Assembly (NCBI RefSeq): GCF_014193655.1
Contig: NZ_JACHZQ010000001.1
Location: forward strand, 1,984,001 to 2,048,000
DNA from: Rhizobium sp. BK313
GTDB taxonomy: Bacteria > Pseudomonadota > Alphaproteobacteria > Rhizobiales > Rhizobiaceae
DNA: 64,000 nucleotides
Direction of reading: 5' to 3'
Shown here: in pieces, positions 26,955 through 36,650 of the stretch
Numbering within the stretch: position 1 is the first letter of the stretch
Layout of the letters: every line of letters starts with the position of its first letter
Made by a program: the position numbers and the translations under genes
Notes under the pieces: model-generated
Database searches by the model: none
Seen by the model: only the letters and a program-made list of their open reading frames with translations
What the model was told of the DNA's origin: nothing

Positions 26955-29093
26955 TTATCCGGCGAGAACGGCAAGCAGCAACAGCGCGACGATATTGGTG
27001 ATCTTGATCGCCGGATTGACGGCGGGGCCGGCGGTGTCCTTGTAGGGATCGCCGACGGTATCGCCGGTCACCGAAGCCTTGTGCGCCTCCGAGCCCTTCA
27101 TGTGACGCACGCCATCCTTGTCGACAAAGCCGTCTTCGAAGCTCTTCTTGGCATTGTCCCAGGCACCGCCGCCCGATGTCATGGAAATTGCAACGAACAG
27201 GCCGTTGATGATGACGCCCAACAACGAGGCGCCTAGAGCGGCAAAGGCCGAAGCTTTCGAACCCGAAATCAGCAGCACGCCGAAATAGACGACGATCGGC
27301 GCCAGCACCGGCAACAGGGACGGAATGATCATCTCGCGAATGGCGGCCTTGGTCAAAAGGTCGACGGCCCGGCCGTAATCAGGACGCTCGGTGCCCTGCA
27401 TGATGCCCGGCTTTTCGCGGAACTGCTTGCGCACCTCTTCGACGATCGCGCCGGCCGCACGGCCGACGGCCGTCATGGCGATGCCGCCAAAGAGATAGGG
27501 GATCAGGCCGCCAAACAACAGACCGGCGACGACATAGGGGTTGGAGAGATCGAAGGAGATCGTGCCCACATTCGCGAAATATGGGAACTGATCGCCATGG
27601 GCTGCGAAATATTTCAAGTCGTTCGAATAGGCGGCGAACAGCACCAATGCACCGAGACCGGCCGAGCCGATAGCATAGCCTTTCGTCACCGCCTTGGTGG
27701 TGTTGCCGACCGCATCCAGCGCGTCGGTCGATTTGCGCACTTCTGGCGGAAGATGCGACATTTCAGCGATGCCGCCGGCATTGTCGGTGACCGGACCGAA
27801 GGCGTCGAGTGCAACGATCATGCCGGCAAGGCCGAGCATGGCGGTAACCGCAATGCCGGTGCCGAACAGGCCACCGAGCTGATAGGTGGCAAGAATGCCG
27901 CCGACGATGACGATCGCCGGCAACGCTGTCGATTCGAGCGAAACGGCGAGGCCCTGGATGACGTTGGTGCCATGGCCGGTAACCGAGGCCTGGGCGATGG
28001 AATTGACCGGCCGCTTGTTGGTGCCGGTATAATATTCGGTGATGACGACAATCAGCGCCGTGACGATCAGGCCGACGATGCCGCACATGAACAGGTTCGT
28101 TCCGGTGACATCGAAGCCTGAGACCGCACCGATCGAACCCCAGCCGATAGTCAGCGACGTGGCCGCCGCAAGACCGACGATCGACAGAATGCCGGTGGCA
28201 ATCAGGCCCTTGTAGAGTGCGCCCATGATCGAGCCATTCGCCCCGAGCTTGACGAAGAAGGTACCGATGATCGAGGTGATGATGCAGGTGCCGCAAATCG
28301 CCAACGGATAGGCCATGGCAGAGGCAAGCACCGGCGTGCCTGCGAAGAAGATCGCGGCGAGAACCATGGTGGCAACGACGGAGACCGCGTAGGTTTCGAA
28401 AAGGTCGGCAGCCATCCCAGCGCAGTCGCCGACGTTATCGCCGACGTTATCAGCGATGGTCGCGGGATTGCGCGGATCGTCTTCGGGAATACCGGCTTCG
28501 ACCTTGCCGACGAGGTCGCCGCCGACATCGGCGCCCTTGGTGAAGATGCCGCCACCCAGACGGGCGAAGATCGAGATCAGCGAGGCGCCGAAACCGAGAG
28601 CCACCAGCGCATCGATAACGTCGCGCGAGCCCGGTTCATGACCGAGAATGCCGGTCAACACGTAGAAATAGATGGAGACGCCGAGCAAAGCGAGGCCGGC
28701 GACCAGCATGCCGGTTATGGCGCCCGACTTGAAAGCAATGTCGAGACCGGCCGACAGACTGTGCGACGAGGCCTGCGCGGTACGGACGTTGGCGCGCACG
28801 GAGACATGCATGCCAATGAAACCGGCGGCCCCCGACAGAATGGCGCCGATCAGGAAACCGATGGCAGCTTCGCCCGACAGGAGCAGCCAGGCCAGGATGA
28901 AAACGATGACGCCGACTATGGCAATGGTTCTGTATTGACGCGCCAGATAGGCTTGCGCGCCTTCCCGAATATAACCTGCAATCTCCTGCATGCGTGCATT
29001 GCCCTGGTCGGCGGCAAGCACTGACCGGGTTGCCCAGACGGCGTAAATCACCGAGAGCAGCCCGCACGCTATAACACCTAAAAGAATCGACAT
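26955..29093 (-). CDS. hppA: K+-insensitive proton-pumping membrane pyrophosphatase
   Basis: 712 residues, around 15-16 membrane helices. The substrate-binding signature is present ([20 protein letters not shown], then [18 protein letters not shown]), as is the second conserved Asp-rich site. [10 protein letters not shown] carries Lys where K+-dependent enzymes have Ala, so this should be the K+-independent H+-pump. It couples pyrophosphate hydrolysis to proton export or acidification. ATG 29093 has GGAGGG upstream; the open frame beyond it is not membrane-like. Confidence 0.96.
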   Translation of the reverse strand: MSILLGVIACGLLSVIYAVWATRSVLAADQGNARMQEIAGYIREGAQAYLARQYRTIAIVGVIVFILAWLLLSGEAAIGFLIGAILSGAAGFIGMHVSVRANVRTAQASSHSLSAGLDIAFKSGAITGMLVAGLALLGVSIYFYVLTGILGHEPGSRDVIDALVALGFGASLISIFARLGGGIFTKGADVGGDLVGKVEAGIPEDDPRNPATIADNVGDNVGDCAGMAADLFETYAVSVVATMVLAAIFFAGTPVLASAMAYPLAICGTCIITSIIGTFFVKLGANGSIMGALYKGLIATGILSIVGLAAATSLTIGWGSIGAVSGFDVTGTNLFMCGIVGLIVTALIVVITEYYTGTNKRPVNSIAQASVTGHGTNVIQGLAVSLESTALPAIVIVGGILATYQLGGLFGTGIAVTAMLGLAGMIVALDAFGPVTDNAGGIAEMSHLPPEVRKSTDALDAVGNTTKAVTKGYAIGSAGLGALVLFAAYSNDLKYFAAHGDQFPYFANVGTISFDLSNPYVVAGLLFGGLIPYLFGGIAMTAVGRAAGAIVEEVRKQFREKPGIMQGTERPDYGRAVDLLTKAAIREMIIPSLLPVLAPIVVYFGVLLISGSKASAFAALGASLLGVIINGLFVAISMTSGGGAWDNAKKSFEDGFVDKDGVRHMKGSEAHKASVTGDTVGDPYKDTAGPAVNPAIKITNIVALLLLAVLAG

Positions 29094-29342
29094 TTCGCTT
29101 TTTCCCTCCAAAAAAGCCGGCGGTTCACTCCTCCTCCGGCCGCCTGCGACAAAAGCCAGCCCCTTCCTCCAAGGTGATCGGCAGATGTGCAAGGCGAGAT
29201 TGCGTTTGGGAAAACGTCGCGTCAAGACCAACCGCGGGTAAAACACCCGATGAAGGTTCAAAAGAATATTCGTTTATGAAATCGGGCGCGAACGAAGGAA
29301 ACGAAAGCGGCCTGGCACAAGCACCGGCGCCGACGTCGAACC

Positions 29343-29825
29343 TTATTTCTTGGCTTCGCCGCGGACCTGCTTGGCGATTCGATCCAGCACCGCATTGACG
29401 AGCTTCGGCTCATCCTCTTCAAAGAAGGCGTGAGCGATCTCGACATATTCGGTGACGATGACGGCAATCGGCACGTCCTTGCGGTCGAGAAGCTCGAAGG
29501 TGCCGGCGCGCAGGATAGCGCGCACGGTGCTGTCAAGACGCGACAGCGCCCAATCGTCCTGCAGGGCGGAGCCGATCAGCGGATCGAGCCGGGTCTGCTC
29601 GCGCACGACGCCGGAGACGATGGAGCGGAACCAGGATGCGTCGGCCTTCAGATAGGTCTCACCGTCCAGCTCCTGACCAAGACGGTGTGCCTCGTACTCA
29701 GCCACCACCTCCAGCACGCCTGTTCCGCCGATATCCATCTGATAGAGCGCCTGAACGGCGGCAAGGCGTGCTGCGCCTCGCTGGTTCGCGGTCTTTGCCG
29801 GTCGCTCGTTATCCTGATTGCCCAT
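29343..29825 (-). CDS. nusB: transcription antitermination factor NusB
   Basis: 160 residues (164 if the upstream ATG at 29837 is used). The all-helical NusB domain is recognisable ([19 protein letters not shown], then [20 protein letters not shown] and [16 protein letters not shown]). It binds boxA with NusE in rRNA antitermination. It follows ribH with an overlap or a 4-nt gap depending on the start used. Confidence 0.95.
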   Translation of the reverse strand: MGNQDNERPAKTANQRGAARLAAVQALYQMDIGGTGVLEVVAEYEAHRLGQELDGETYLKADASWFRSIVSGVVREQTRLDPLIGSALQDDWALSRLDSTVRAILRAGTFELLDRKDVPIAVIVTEYVEIAHAFFEEDEPKLVNAVLDRIAKQVRGEAKK

Positions 29826-29829
29826 GAAC

Positions 29830-30285
29830 TTATGCACCCAACTTTTGTTTCAGCGCGATCATCGTCAGCGCTGCACGGGCGGCAAAACCGCCCTTATCCT
29901 TGTCCGAACGGCGCGCGCGCACCCAGGCCTGATCGTCGTTTTCGACAGTCAGGATTCCGTTGCCGATCGCCAGGGATTCGCTGACGGCCAGATCCATCAG
30001 CGCACGCGAGGATTCGTTGGCGACGATGTCGAAATGATAGGTCTCGCCGCGGATGACCATGCCGAGGGCGACATAGCCATCGTATTCGGTGCCGCCGTTG
30101 TCGGCGCCATCGAGCGCCATGGCGATGGCGGCCGGAATCTCCAGTGCGCCGGGCACGGTGACAACGTCATACGTCGCGCCGGCCTCTTCGAGCGCGGTCT
30201 TGGCGCCGTCGAGAAGAGCGTCGGCCATGTCATCGTAGAAGCGGGCTTCGACGATGAGGATGTGGACATTGGTAGAGCTGGACAT
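29830..30285 (-). CDS. ribH: 6,7-dimethyl-8-ribityllumazine synthase
   Basis: 151 residues. Penultimate step of riboflavin synthesis. Diagnostic segments are [47 protein letters not shown] and the end [20 protein letters not shown]. Usual partner of nusB. The other riboflavin genes lie about 4 kb away on the same strand, beyond an accessory block. Confidence 0.96.
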   Translation of the reverse strand: MSSSTNVHILIVEARFYDDMADALLDGAKTALEEAGATYDVVTVPGALEIPAAIAMALDGADNGGTEYDGYVALGMVIRGETYHFDIVANESSRALMDLAVSESLAIGNGILTVENDDQAWVRARRSDKDKGGFAARAALTMIALKQKLGA

Positions 30286-30486
30286 ACGTCACCTGCTGAG
30301 TGAGAGGGCGGGCAGCACCTTGATAACGGCGGGTCAAACCACGGCGGGCCGCGCTTGGCAAGTGTTTTTCGGCTACCTGCGCCGATTCTGATCCGGATTT
30401 AAGGAACATTGAATTGTGCCAGAGATTGTATCTTCCACCGGCACACTCGCTTCGATAATGATTTGCGACCGGCAAGGAGGAGCCTG

Positions 30487-30990
30487 ATGACAGAGAAAAC
30501 CAGACACGCCGTCAACCTTGGCGAGCTACAGCTCGATCATTGGCAGCAGGGCGATTTTTTTGCGGGCAGCGACGCCTCCTTCGGTGCACTGCTCGGGCTG
30601 AAGGATCTCGGCATCAGCTATAACGAGGTGCCGCCGGGCAAATCAGGCTGTCCGTTTCACAATCATCACGTCGAGGAAGAACTCTTCGTCATTCTCGACG
30701 GCGAAGGCGAATATCGCTTCGGGAGCGGGCGAATTCTGGTTGCGAAAGGCGATGTCTTGGGAGCGCCCGCCGGTGGCCATGAAACCGCCCATCAGCTCAT
30801 CAATATCGGCCCGGGCGTGCTGATCTATCTCGTCATCTCGACCAAAGCCCGGACGGAGATCGTCGAATATCCGGACTCCGGCAAGTTCATGGCGAAGACC
30901 AATCGTGCCGGCGAGACGCCGCGGCGATTCAGCTTCATCGGGCGCGAGGGCGGCGGTGTGGATTATTGGGATGGCGAACCGGGGGCATGA
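30487..30990 (+). CDS. cupin-domain protein
   Basis: 167 residues with one cupin barrel. Motif 1 is CPFHNHHVEEELFVILDGEGEYRFG, and motif 2 is around GDVLGAPAGGHETAHQLINIG. The His/Glu ligands of a metal site are present. ATG 30487 has GGAGGAG upstream. The C-terminal part (FSFIGREGGGVDYWDGE) is shared by many proteobacterial cupins of unknown substrate. Followed 4 nt later by an acetyltransferase gene, likely co-transcribed. Confidence 0.85.
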   Translation: MTEKTRHAVNLGELQLDHWQQGDFFAGSDASFGALLGLKDLGISYNEVPPGKSGCPFHNHHVEEELFVILDGEGEYRFGSGRILVAKGDVLGAPAGGHETAHQLINIGPGVLIYLVISTKARTEIVEYPDSGKFMAKTNRAGETPRRFSFIGREGGGVDYWDGEPGA

Positions 30991-30994
30991 AACG

Positions 30995-31564
30995 ATGAGC
31001 ATGAATGCTGAAACGGTAGACAGGAAGGAAGCCGCTCCCGCTATGACCATAGTTCCGACGTTGATGACCGAACGCCTCATTCTCCGCTCTCATCGGCTGG
31101 AGGATTTCGAGGAATATGCCGTCTTCTGGACGCAGGAAGATCTTGTCCGTTACATCGGCGGCGAGACGTCGACGCGCGAACAAGCCTGGTCGCGTTTGTT
31201 GCGGTATGCCGGTATGTGGCATTACCTCGGCTTCGGTTTCTTTGCTGTCGAAGAGCGTCATAGCGGCCGCTTCATCGGCGAAGTCGGCTTCCTCGACCTA
31301 CATCGCGATATGAGCCCGACCACCACGGAAGGGACCTTGGAAGCCGGTTGGGGGATCACGCCGGCACTACACGGCAGAGGTTATGCGACAGAGGCCGTCA
31401 GCGCGGCGATCGCCTGGGCCGACGACAAGTTCGCGGGCCGGCGCATGACCTGCATCGTCGATCCGGAAAATACGCCTTCGCTGCGGGTTGCGGAAAAGGT
31501 CGGTTTCCGCCGGATCGGCGAAGTGTTCTACAAAGACAAACCAAACGTCATGTTCGAGCGGTAG
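30995..31564 (+). CDS. GNAT acetyltransferase, RimJ/RimL-like
   Basis: About 189 residues. TERLILRSHRLEDFEEYAVFW is the usual N-terminus of RimJ-like GNAT enzymes. The acetyl-CoA segment is GWGITPALHGRGYATEAV, and the end (CIVDPENTPSLRVAEKVGFR) is conserved. ATG 30995 is chosen; an in-frame ATG at 31043 could also serve. Acceptor unknown. The cupin upstream gives no clear hint. Confidence 0.88.
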   Translation: MSMNAETVDRKEAAPAMTIVPTLMTERLILRSHRLEDFEEYAVFWTQEDLVRYIGGETSTREQAWSRLLRYAGMWHYLGFGFFAVEERHSGRFIGEVGFLDLHRDMSPTTTEGTLEAGWGITPALHGRGYATEAVSAAIAWADDKFAGRRMTCIVDPENTPSLRVAEKVGFRRIGEVFYKDKPNVMFER

Positions 31565-31591
31565 CAGCGGAATGGGCCGCTACCGCTCCAT

Positions 31592-32173
31592 TCAGTTGAA
31601 CGGCAGCATTCGCTTCAGTACGTCGTCGCGCAGCAGATAGTGGTGCGTCAACGCCGCTATGGCGTGGCCAGCGGCGAGGATGATGATGATCCAGGCCGTA
31701 TAATTGTGCAGCCATTCGAAGATGTGCGACAGCGCCTTGTCGGGGCCGAAGAGGCTTGGAACCGAAAACAGGCCAAAAAACAGAAAGGGCTCGCCCTGCG
31801 CCCAGCGCAGCAGGAAGCCCAGCAGGACCTGCGCCGTCAGCAGCGCATAAAGAAGAATGTGCATGCCCTTGGACAGAATACCGATCGCGTCGGCCTCCGT
31901 GGCGAGCCGGCGGCCGCGTGACGAGCGCCAGAAGAGTCTGATAACGAAGACCACCGTGAACAACAGCCCAAAGGAAATATGAATCGCCTGCAGCCATTTG
32001 CGCAACGGCGTGCCCGGCGGCAGTGAATTCCAGACGTAAGCGGCGGCGAAGAGGCCGACCACGAGCAAGGCGGTCAGCCAGTGCAGACAAATCGTCCAGC
32101 AGTCGTAACGGGCTTTGGAAACGGGAGCGTGCGCAGCGGCAACGGCTTGGTCGAGAGCCATCTGATTTTCCAT
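31592..32173 (-). CDS. cytochrome b561 family protein
   Basis: 193 residues with four membrane helices and the heme-ligating histidines of the bacterial b561 family (CLHWLTALLVVGLF, HISFGLLFTVVFVIRLFWR, HILLYALLTAQVLLGFLLRW and HNYTAWIIIILAAGHAIAAL). Such proteins pass electrons from ubiquinol, for example to superoxide or periplasmic partners. Convergent with the acetyltransferase gene. Confidence 0.9.
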   Translation of the reverse strand: MENQMALDQAVAAAHAPVSKARYDCWTICLHWLTALLVVGLFAAAYVWNSLPPGTPLRKWLQAIHISFGLLFTVVFVIRLFWRSSRGRRLATEADAIGILSKGMHILLYALLTAQVLLGFLLRWAQGEPFLFFGLFSVPSLFGPDKALSHIFEWLHNYTAWIIIILAAGHAIAALTHHYLLRDDVLKRMLPFN

Positions 32174-32582
32174 ATTTAAAAAGTTGAGCTATAGGCAGGA
32201 ATTTTCCGCGGCATAGCCTGCGGAGAAATCGGCTGCAATGACAACAATTTAGAGGTATTTTGCGTGTGAGAACGATGACCCGATAAAATATGATTTGAAA
32301 TATCAACTTATAGGGAGGCCGGTCGTTTTTGCGCCTTTGAGAAAGACGATCACATCTTCGTGCGCCGACAATGGCAACCCGAAGTTCATCGCTGCGGATA
32401 CAAAAGCACGTTATTAGGTAGCATTGCCATCAGAGGCGGCTTATGGCCTGAAGCGCCCTCAGGTGGAAAGCGGAAGTTCTGGCTATTGCCGTCTGTGACA
32501 GGGCCGCGGAAATTCCCGACAGTTGCGCTGGGCGCAGCAGAGTCGCGATCCGGCGCCCTCTGCGGACCAAGGGTTCGCCGAG
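32174..32582. other. 409-base gap with no gene seen
   Basis: The first ~170 bases are AT-rich and probably contain the cytochrome b561 promoter on the minus strand. The rest is GC-rich with only short, low-quality open frames on both strands. It could be a decayed gene, but no recognisable protein fragment was found. Confidence 0.4.
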
Positions 32583-33545
32583 CTATGGCAGATTGTTACC
32601 CGAGCATGCGTGCTTGGGGGCAAGCAGATCGAAGATCCATGCCAGGCCCGCATCCATCATTGCTGCCCCCGACGCGATGGCGTTGAGTTGGAAGGTTGTC
32701 GGTGGGAACGGGGCTTCCAGGCTTATCACCCCGAACCGCGCCGCATGCATTGCGACAAATCTCCTCGGTAGAGCCGAAATCAGGTCAGTGTCGGCAATGA
32801 CGGCGAGTGCGAACATGAAGTTGGGAACAGTCAGCGCTATGCGACGCGTATAGCCGTGTGTCGCCAGAACCTCGTCCACAAAGCCATGAGGATCGCCGCT
32901 GAACGAGACGACCAAGTGCTGCATCTCGCAATAGCGCTCCAACGTAGGATCGTCCGCGAAGGGATGCCCGGCCCGCATCGCAATGACAAAATCCTCGTGG
33001 TAGAGGCTGCGTGCGTGAAAGCGCGTGGGAATATGGCCAGATGGAATGACGGCAATGTCCATCGCGCCTGCCTCCAAATCGGCAAAGACGGTGCGCCAAG
33101 CGCGCTCGGGCGACATTTCTCCCGGGGCGGGAAGCAACTGACGCACGCCGATGTCTATGCCGGGCGCTACCCGATGCAACTCGGCGAGAAGCGGCAACAG
33201 GAAGACCGCCGCGGCGCCGTCAGGAGCGCCGATCGCAAACCGGCGCGTGGAGTGCGCGGGGTCGAATGGCTCGGCAGTCGAGATTACATTCCTTGTCCGC
33301 GCCAAGATATCGGCGATTGGCCCGGCCAAATCCATCGCGCGCGCCGTCGGCACGACACCTCTGGGCGTTCTGAGGAAAAGCGGGTCGTTGAGAAGGCGGC
33401 GCAACCGACCGAGTCCATGGCTGACTGCTGAGGGCGTCAAAGCTAGTCTCTCGGCCGCCCGCCCGACGTGACGCTCATTCAGCACGACCTCGAAAAGAAC
33501 GAGGAGGTTGAGGTCCGCGCGAGAGAGGTCAATTCTGTTCAGCAT
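32583..33545 (-). CDS. LysR-family transcriptional regulator
   Basis: 320 residues. The N-terminal winged helix (DLNLLVLFEVVLNERHVGRA, then AERLALTPSAVSHGLGRLRR) is intact and resembles the NodD/NahR-like LysR subgroup. The effector domain follows, with GAPDGAAAVFLLPLLAELHR. No Shine-Dalgarno is evident before ATG 33545; instead the bases just upstream form a LysR-type palindrome, suggesting autoregulation. Divergent from an exported NTF2-like protein gene, its most likely target. Confidence 0.92.
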   Translation of the reverse strand: MLNRIDLSRADLNLLVLFEVVLNERHVGRAAERLALTPSAVSHGLGRLRRLLNDPLFLRTPRGVVPTARAMDLAGPIADILARTRNVISTAEPFDPAHSTRRFAIGAPDGAAAVFLLPLLAELHRVAPGIDIGVRQLLPAPGEMSPERAWRTVFADLEAGAMDIAVIPSGHIPTRFHARSLYHEDFVIAMRAGHPFADDPTLERYCEMQHLVVSFSGDPHGFVDEVLATHGYTRRIALTVPNFMFALAVIADTDLISALPRRFVAMHAARFGVISLEAPFPPTTFQLNAIASGAAMMDAGLAWIFDLLAPKHACSGNNLP

Positions 33546-33548
33546 ATT

Positions 33549-33565
33549 AGTGAAATCATATCACT
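33549..33565. promoter_or_regulatory. candidate LysR-type box
   Basis: AGTGA-N7-TCACT palindrome containing the T-N11-A core typical of LysR sites (T 33551, A 33563). It sits 4 bases upstream of the lysR start and 91 bases upstream of the divergent gene. This is the expected position for a shared autoregulatory and activating site. Confidence 0.6.
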
Positions 33566-33656
33566 GGATTCAGTATCATCGAAGTGCAATCTCCTTAGGC
33601 AAGCGGGTAGCGCAAGGCGTACTCCGCAGTGATGGAACAGTGCAGGAGAGACCGGC

Positions 33657-34286
33657 ATGTCAGTATCCCGACGTTCAATTCTCGCCGCAGCAAGTGCCGG
33701 CAGCGCCGGCCTCACTTTGTCACCTACTGCAAGATCGGCGAAGGCCTCGGCACAGGCTCACGAGGAGGCCGTTGTAGATCAAACGGTTGCAGACCTCGTC
33801 CGGCGTTCCGAGGAAGCGCACGCAGCGCTTATGCGCGGAGATGTAAAGAGATACTGCGAAGCCATCACATATACTGATGATTTCACGCTGATGTCTCCGT
33901 TCGGGGGAAAACCAACGCGGGGCTCCGAACTCACCGTCGAGCGAATCGAGGCGATGGGCCGTTTCTTCAAGAACGGCACTTTCGAGCAGGAACTTATTCA
34001 AGCCTACGGTTCCGCAGACATGGTGGTCCTCGCGCTCATTGAACGGCAGCATGTCGAGGTCGGCGAGCTGCCCGCCCAGGACTGGCCGCTGCGGGTTACC
34101 CTGGTCTATCGCCGCGAAGGAGCGGAATGGCGATTGGCACATCGGCATGCTGACCCGCTGGTCAAGGGCGTGAGCCTGCAACAGGCGGCCGCCCTTGCAA
34201 GCGGCGAAGTCGCGCGTGATGTGAAGAGCGATGCCGGCGTTGCCCTTCCGCCTGATCCGACCCCGGGAACCAAGCACAGGAGTTGA
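33657..34286 (+). CDS. Tat-exported NTF2/SnoaL-like protein
   Basis: 209 residues. The N-terminus (SVSRRSILAAASAGSAGLTL) has a twin-arginine motif and a signal. The mature part looks like an NTF2-fold domain of the SnoaL/DUF4440 type (ALMRGDVKRYCEAITYTDDF, then FTLMSPFGGKPTRG and VTLVYRREGAEWRLAHRHAD). Enzymatic or ligand-binding role unknown. Divergent from the LysR gene, with a LysR box between. Confidence 0.78.
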   Translation: MSVSRRSILAAASAGSAGLTLSPTARSAKASAQAHEEAVVDQTVADLVRRSEEAHAALMRGDVKRYCEAITYTDDFTLMSPFGGKPTRGSELTVERIEAMGRFFKNGTFEQELIQAYGSADMVVLALIERQHVEVGELPAQDWPLRVTLVYRREGAEWRLAHRHADPLVKGVSLQQAAALASGEVARDVKSDAGVALPPDPTPGTKHRS

Positions 34287-34373
34287 TTGCCACTATGCAA
34301 TAGTTAGCTTCTGGCGCAATTCGGCCGCTCATAGCTTTCCGAAGTGGCTGATGGAATTGCCTCACGGTTCCGC

Positions 34374-34403
34374 AAAAACGCCGCCATCAAACCGATGGCG
34401 GCG
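34374..34403 (-). terminator. terminator for ribE
   Basis: Ten-base stem CGCCGCCATC (34379-34388) and GATGGCGGCG (34394-34403) with loop AAACC, followed on the minus strand by TTTTT. It lies about 30 bases past the ribE stop. Confidence 0.85.
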
Positions 34404-34432
34404 GACAATATCCGCGATTGAGGCGCCTCGGA

Positions 34433-35053
34433 TCAGCCTTCCAAGGCAGCCGGAAATTCCGCCAGCCGCGCCGCATAGCGGGCCATGGTGTCGACTTCGA
34501 AATTGACGAAATCACCAGCCTTGCGCTCACCCCAGGTGGTGACCTCCAGCGTATGACGGATCAGGAGAACGTCGAAGTCGGTGCCGTCGACGGCATTTAC
34601 CGTCAGCGACGTACCGTCGAGCGCGATCGAGCCCTTGGGAGCGACGAATTTTGCGAGATGCGCCGGTGCGCGCAGGCGAAAACGGGTGGCGTCACCTTCC
34701 GCCGTCACCGACAGGATCTCCGCCTTTCCGTCGACATGGCCGGAGACAATGTGGCCGCCGAGCTCATCGCCGATCTTCAGCGAGCGCTCGAGATTGATAT
34801 TGCTGCCAGCCTCCCACGTGCCGATGGTGGTCAACCGTAGAGCTTCTTCCCAGGCTTCCACTTCAAACCAGCGGCCATTGCTGCCAGCTTCCGGCAAGCC
34901 TGTCACCGTCAGGCAAATGCCGGAATGGGAGATCGAGGCACCCATGTCGATCGTTGCCGGATCGTAATTTGTTGCAACACGCAGCTTGATGCCTTCCTTG
35001 AGCGGAGAGACGGATTCGACCTTGCCGATATCGGTGACAATTCCGGTAAACAT
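34433..35053 (-). CDS. ribE: riboflavin synthase alpha chain
   Basis: 206 residues, two tandem lumazine-binding repeats. The first begins MFTGIVTDIGKVESV with SHSGICLTVTGL, and the second has GHIVSGHVDGKAEI and GTSLTVNAVDG. Catalyses the final dismutation to riboflavin. ATG 35053 overlaps the ribD stop in a TGATG arrangement, indicating coupled translation. Confidence 0.95.
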   Translation of the reverse strand: MFTGIVTDIGKVESVSPLKEGIKLRVATNYDPATIDMGASISHSGICLTVTGLPEAGSNGRWFEVEAWEEALRLTTIGTWEAGSNINLERSLKIGDELGGHIVSGHVDGKAEILSVTAEGDATRFRLRAPAHLAKFVAPKGSIALDGTSLTVNAVDGTDFDVLLIRHTLEVTTWGERKAGDFVNFEVDTMARYAARLAEFPAALEG

Positions 35054-36162
35054 CAAAAACCTCTTTCAAATTCGTCGCAGCGATCATCGCCAAACTGGCT
35101 CGCGCGGATATGTCTGAAACTCGCTGGGATATTGGTCTTCGTGATCGGCGATTCAATACCGCCCTCGCCGATCGTATTTGGTCCCTGGAACAGAAGGATG
35201 CGGTCGACGAGATCGGCAGCGAGAAAGCGTTGCGCCGTCCTTGCACCCCCTTCGATCAGCAAAGAGGAGATGCCGCGCGTTCCCAGCGCTTCAAGCAGTT
35301 CCCCCGGTTCGTTGGAATTGGATTGCAGCACTTCGGCGCCCGCGGCATCGAGCGCGGCGCGGCGGCCCAAGAAGGCCTTGTCGGTATTTTCATCGAAAGG
35401 CGGCGGATCATCGGCAACGACCACAAGCCCATATTGTTGGGCTGTCTTCACGAGCTTGCTGCCGAGCGGAAGCTGGAGCTGCTCGTCGATGACGATGCGC
35501 AATGGCGTGCGGCTTTCCAACCCCGGCAAACGGCAGGTCAATTCCGGGTCGTCTGCTATCGCCGTGCCGATGCCGACAAGAATGGCATCGCTTTCGGCGC
35601 GCAAGACCTGCACCTGGGCCCGGGCGATATCGCCGGTGATACGCACCTGTCCCTCACCCGTTTTGCCGATCATTCCGTCAGCGGAAACAGCAAGTTTGAG
35701 AGTCACATACGGCCGGTTTCTCGTCTGACGCATGAGATAGCCGGCAAGCGAACGCCTGCCTTCCTCCTCAAGAATACCGGCATCGACTTCGATACCCGCA
35801 TCCTGTAGCATCGCGATGCCGCGACCGGAAACACGCTGGTCTGGATCGGTAACGCTGATGACGACGCGGGCGACGCCGTAGGCAATGAGCGCTTCAGCGC
35901 AGGGTGGCGTCTTGCCGTAGTGGGAACAGGGTTCAAGTGTCACGTAGGCCGTCGCACCCCTCGCCGCCTCGCCCGCCTCAGCCAAGGCCTGGGGTTCGGC
36001 ATGCGGCCTGCCGCCAAGTGCGGTCACGGCACGGCCGATGACGGCATTGTCCTTGACGATCAGGCAACCGACGGAAGGGTTTGTGGCAGTAAGCCCCAGA
36101 TGCCGGCGCGACAAGCGGATCGCCGCGGCCATAAAACGTTCGTCCTCTGGCCGGAGCGCCAT
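35053..36162 (-). CDS. ribD: bifunctional riboflavin deaminase/reductase
   Basis: 369 residues. The N-terminal deaminase has the zinc site HAEPQALAEAG and PCSHYGKTPPCAEAL. The C-terminal reductase has VTLKLAVSADGMIGK and LLIEGGARTAQRFL. ATG 36162 lies two bases past the nrdR stop; a TTG at 36168 would overlap it. Second in the nrdR-ribD-ribE run. Confidence 0.95.
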   Translation of the reverse strand: MALRPEDERFMAAAIRLSRRHLGLTATNPSVGCLIVKDNAVIGRAVTALGGRPHAEPQALAEAGEAARGATAYVTLEPCSHYGKTPPCAEALIAYGVARVVISVTDPDQRVSGRGIAMLQDAGIEVDAGILEEEGRRSLAGYLMRQTRNRPYVTLKLAVSADGMIGKTGEGQVRITGDIARAQVQVLRAESDAILVGIGTAIADDPELTCRLPGLESRTPLRIVIDEQLQLPLGSKLVKTAQQYGLVVVADDPPPFDENTDKAFLGRRAALDAAGAEVLQSNSNEPGELLEALGTRGISSLLIEGGARTAQRFLAADLVDRILLFQGPNTIGEGGIESPITKTNIPASFRHIRASQFGDDRCDEFERGF

Positions 36163-36164
36163 GG

Positions 36165-36641
36165 TCAAGGGTCCAGCGGATCGCGCGCGATCTTGGCGTT
36201 GATCTCGGTGATCACCTGCTCGAAGTCCTCCGCATGCGAGAAATCGCGATAGACGGAAGCATAGCGCACGAAGGCGACGTCATCGAGGCTCTTGAGGGCT
36301 TCCAGCACCTGCAAGCCGATCTGCTCCGAACTGATTTCCGTCTCGCCGGAGCTTTCCAGGCGACGGACGATGCCGGAGACGGCACGCTCGATGCGATCGC
36401 GGTCGACCGGGCGTTTACGCAGCGCGATCTCGAAGGAACGCACCAGCTTGTCCCGATCGAAGGGCACCTTGCGGCCAGTCTTCTTGATGACCATCAGCTC
36501 GCGCAGTTGCACGCGCTCGAAAGTGGTGAAGCGGCCGCCGCAATCCGGACAGATGCGCCGCCGGCGGATGGAGGTGTTATCCTCCGCCGGGCGCGAATCC
36601 TTGACCTGGGTATCTTCCGAACCGCAATAGGGGCAGCGCAT
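36165..36641 (-). CDS. nrdR: transcriptional repressor NrdR
   Basis: 158 residues. The zinc ribbon [15 protein letters not shown] and [13 protein letters not shown], then an ATP-cone ([20 protein letters not shown]). It represses ribonucleotide reductase genes in response to nucleotide state. Sits between glyA and ribD, as usual in alphaproteobacteria. Confidence 0.97.
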   Translation of the reverse strand: MRCPYCGSEDTQVKDSRPAEDNTSIRRRRICPDCGGRFTTFERVQLRELMVIKKTGRKVPFDRDKLVRSFEIALRKRPVDRDRIERAVSGIVRRLESSGETEISSEQIGLQVLEALKSLDDVAFVRYASVYRDFSHAEDFEQVITEINAKIARDPLDP

Positions 36642-36650
36642 GCGCTCTCC

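Noticed and set aside
30286..30486. FMN riboswitch upstream of ribH
   Set aside because: No conserved FMN-element segments could be recognised on the minus strand before ribH.
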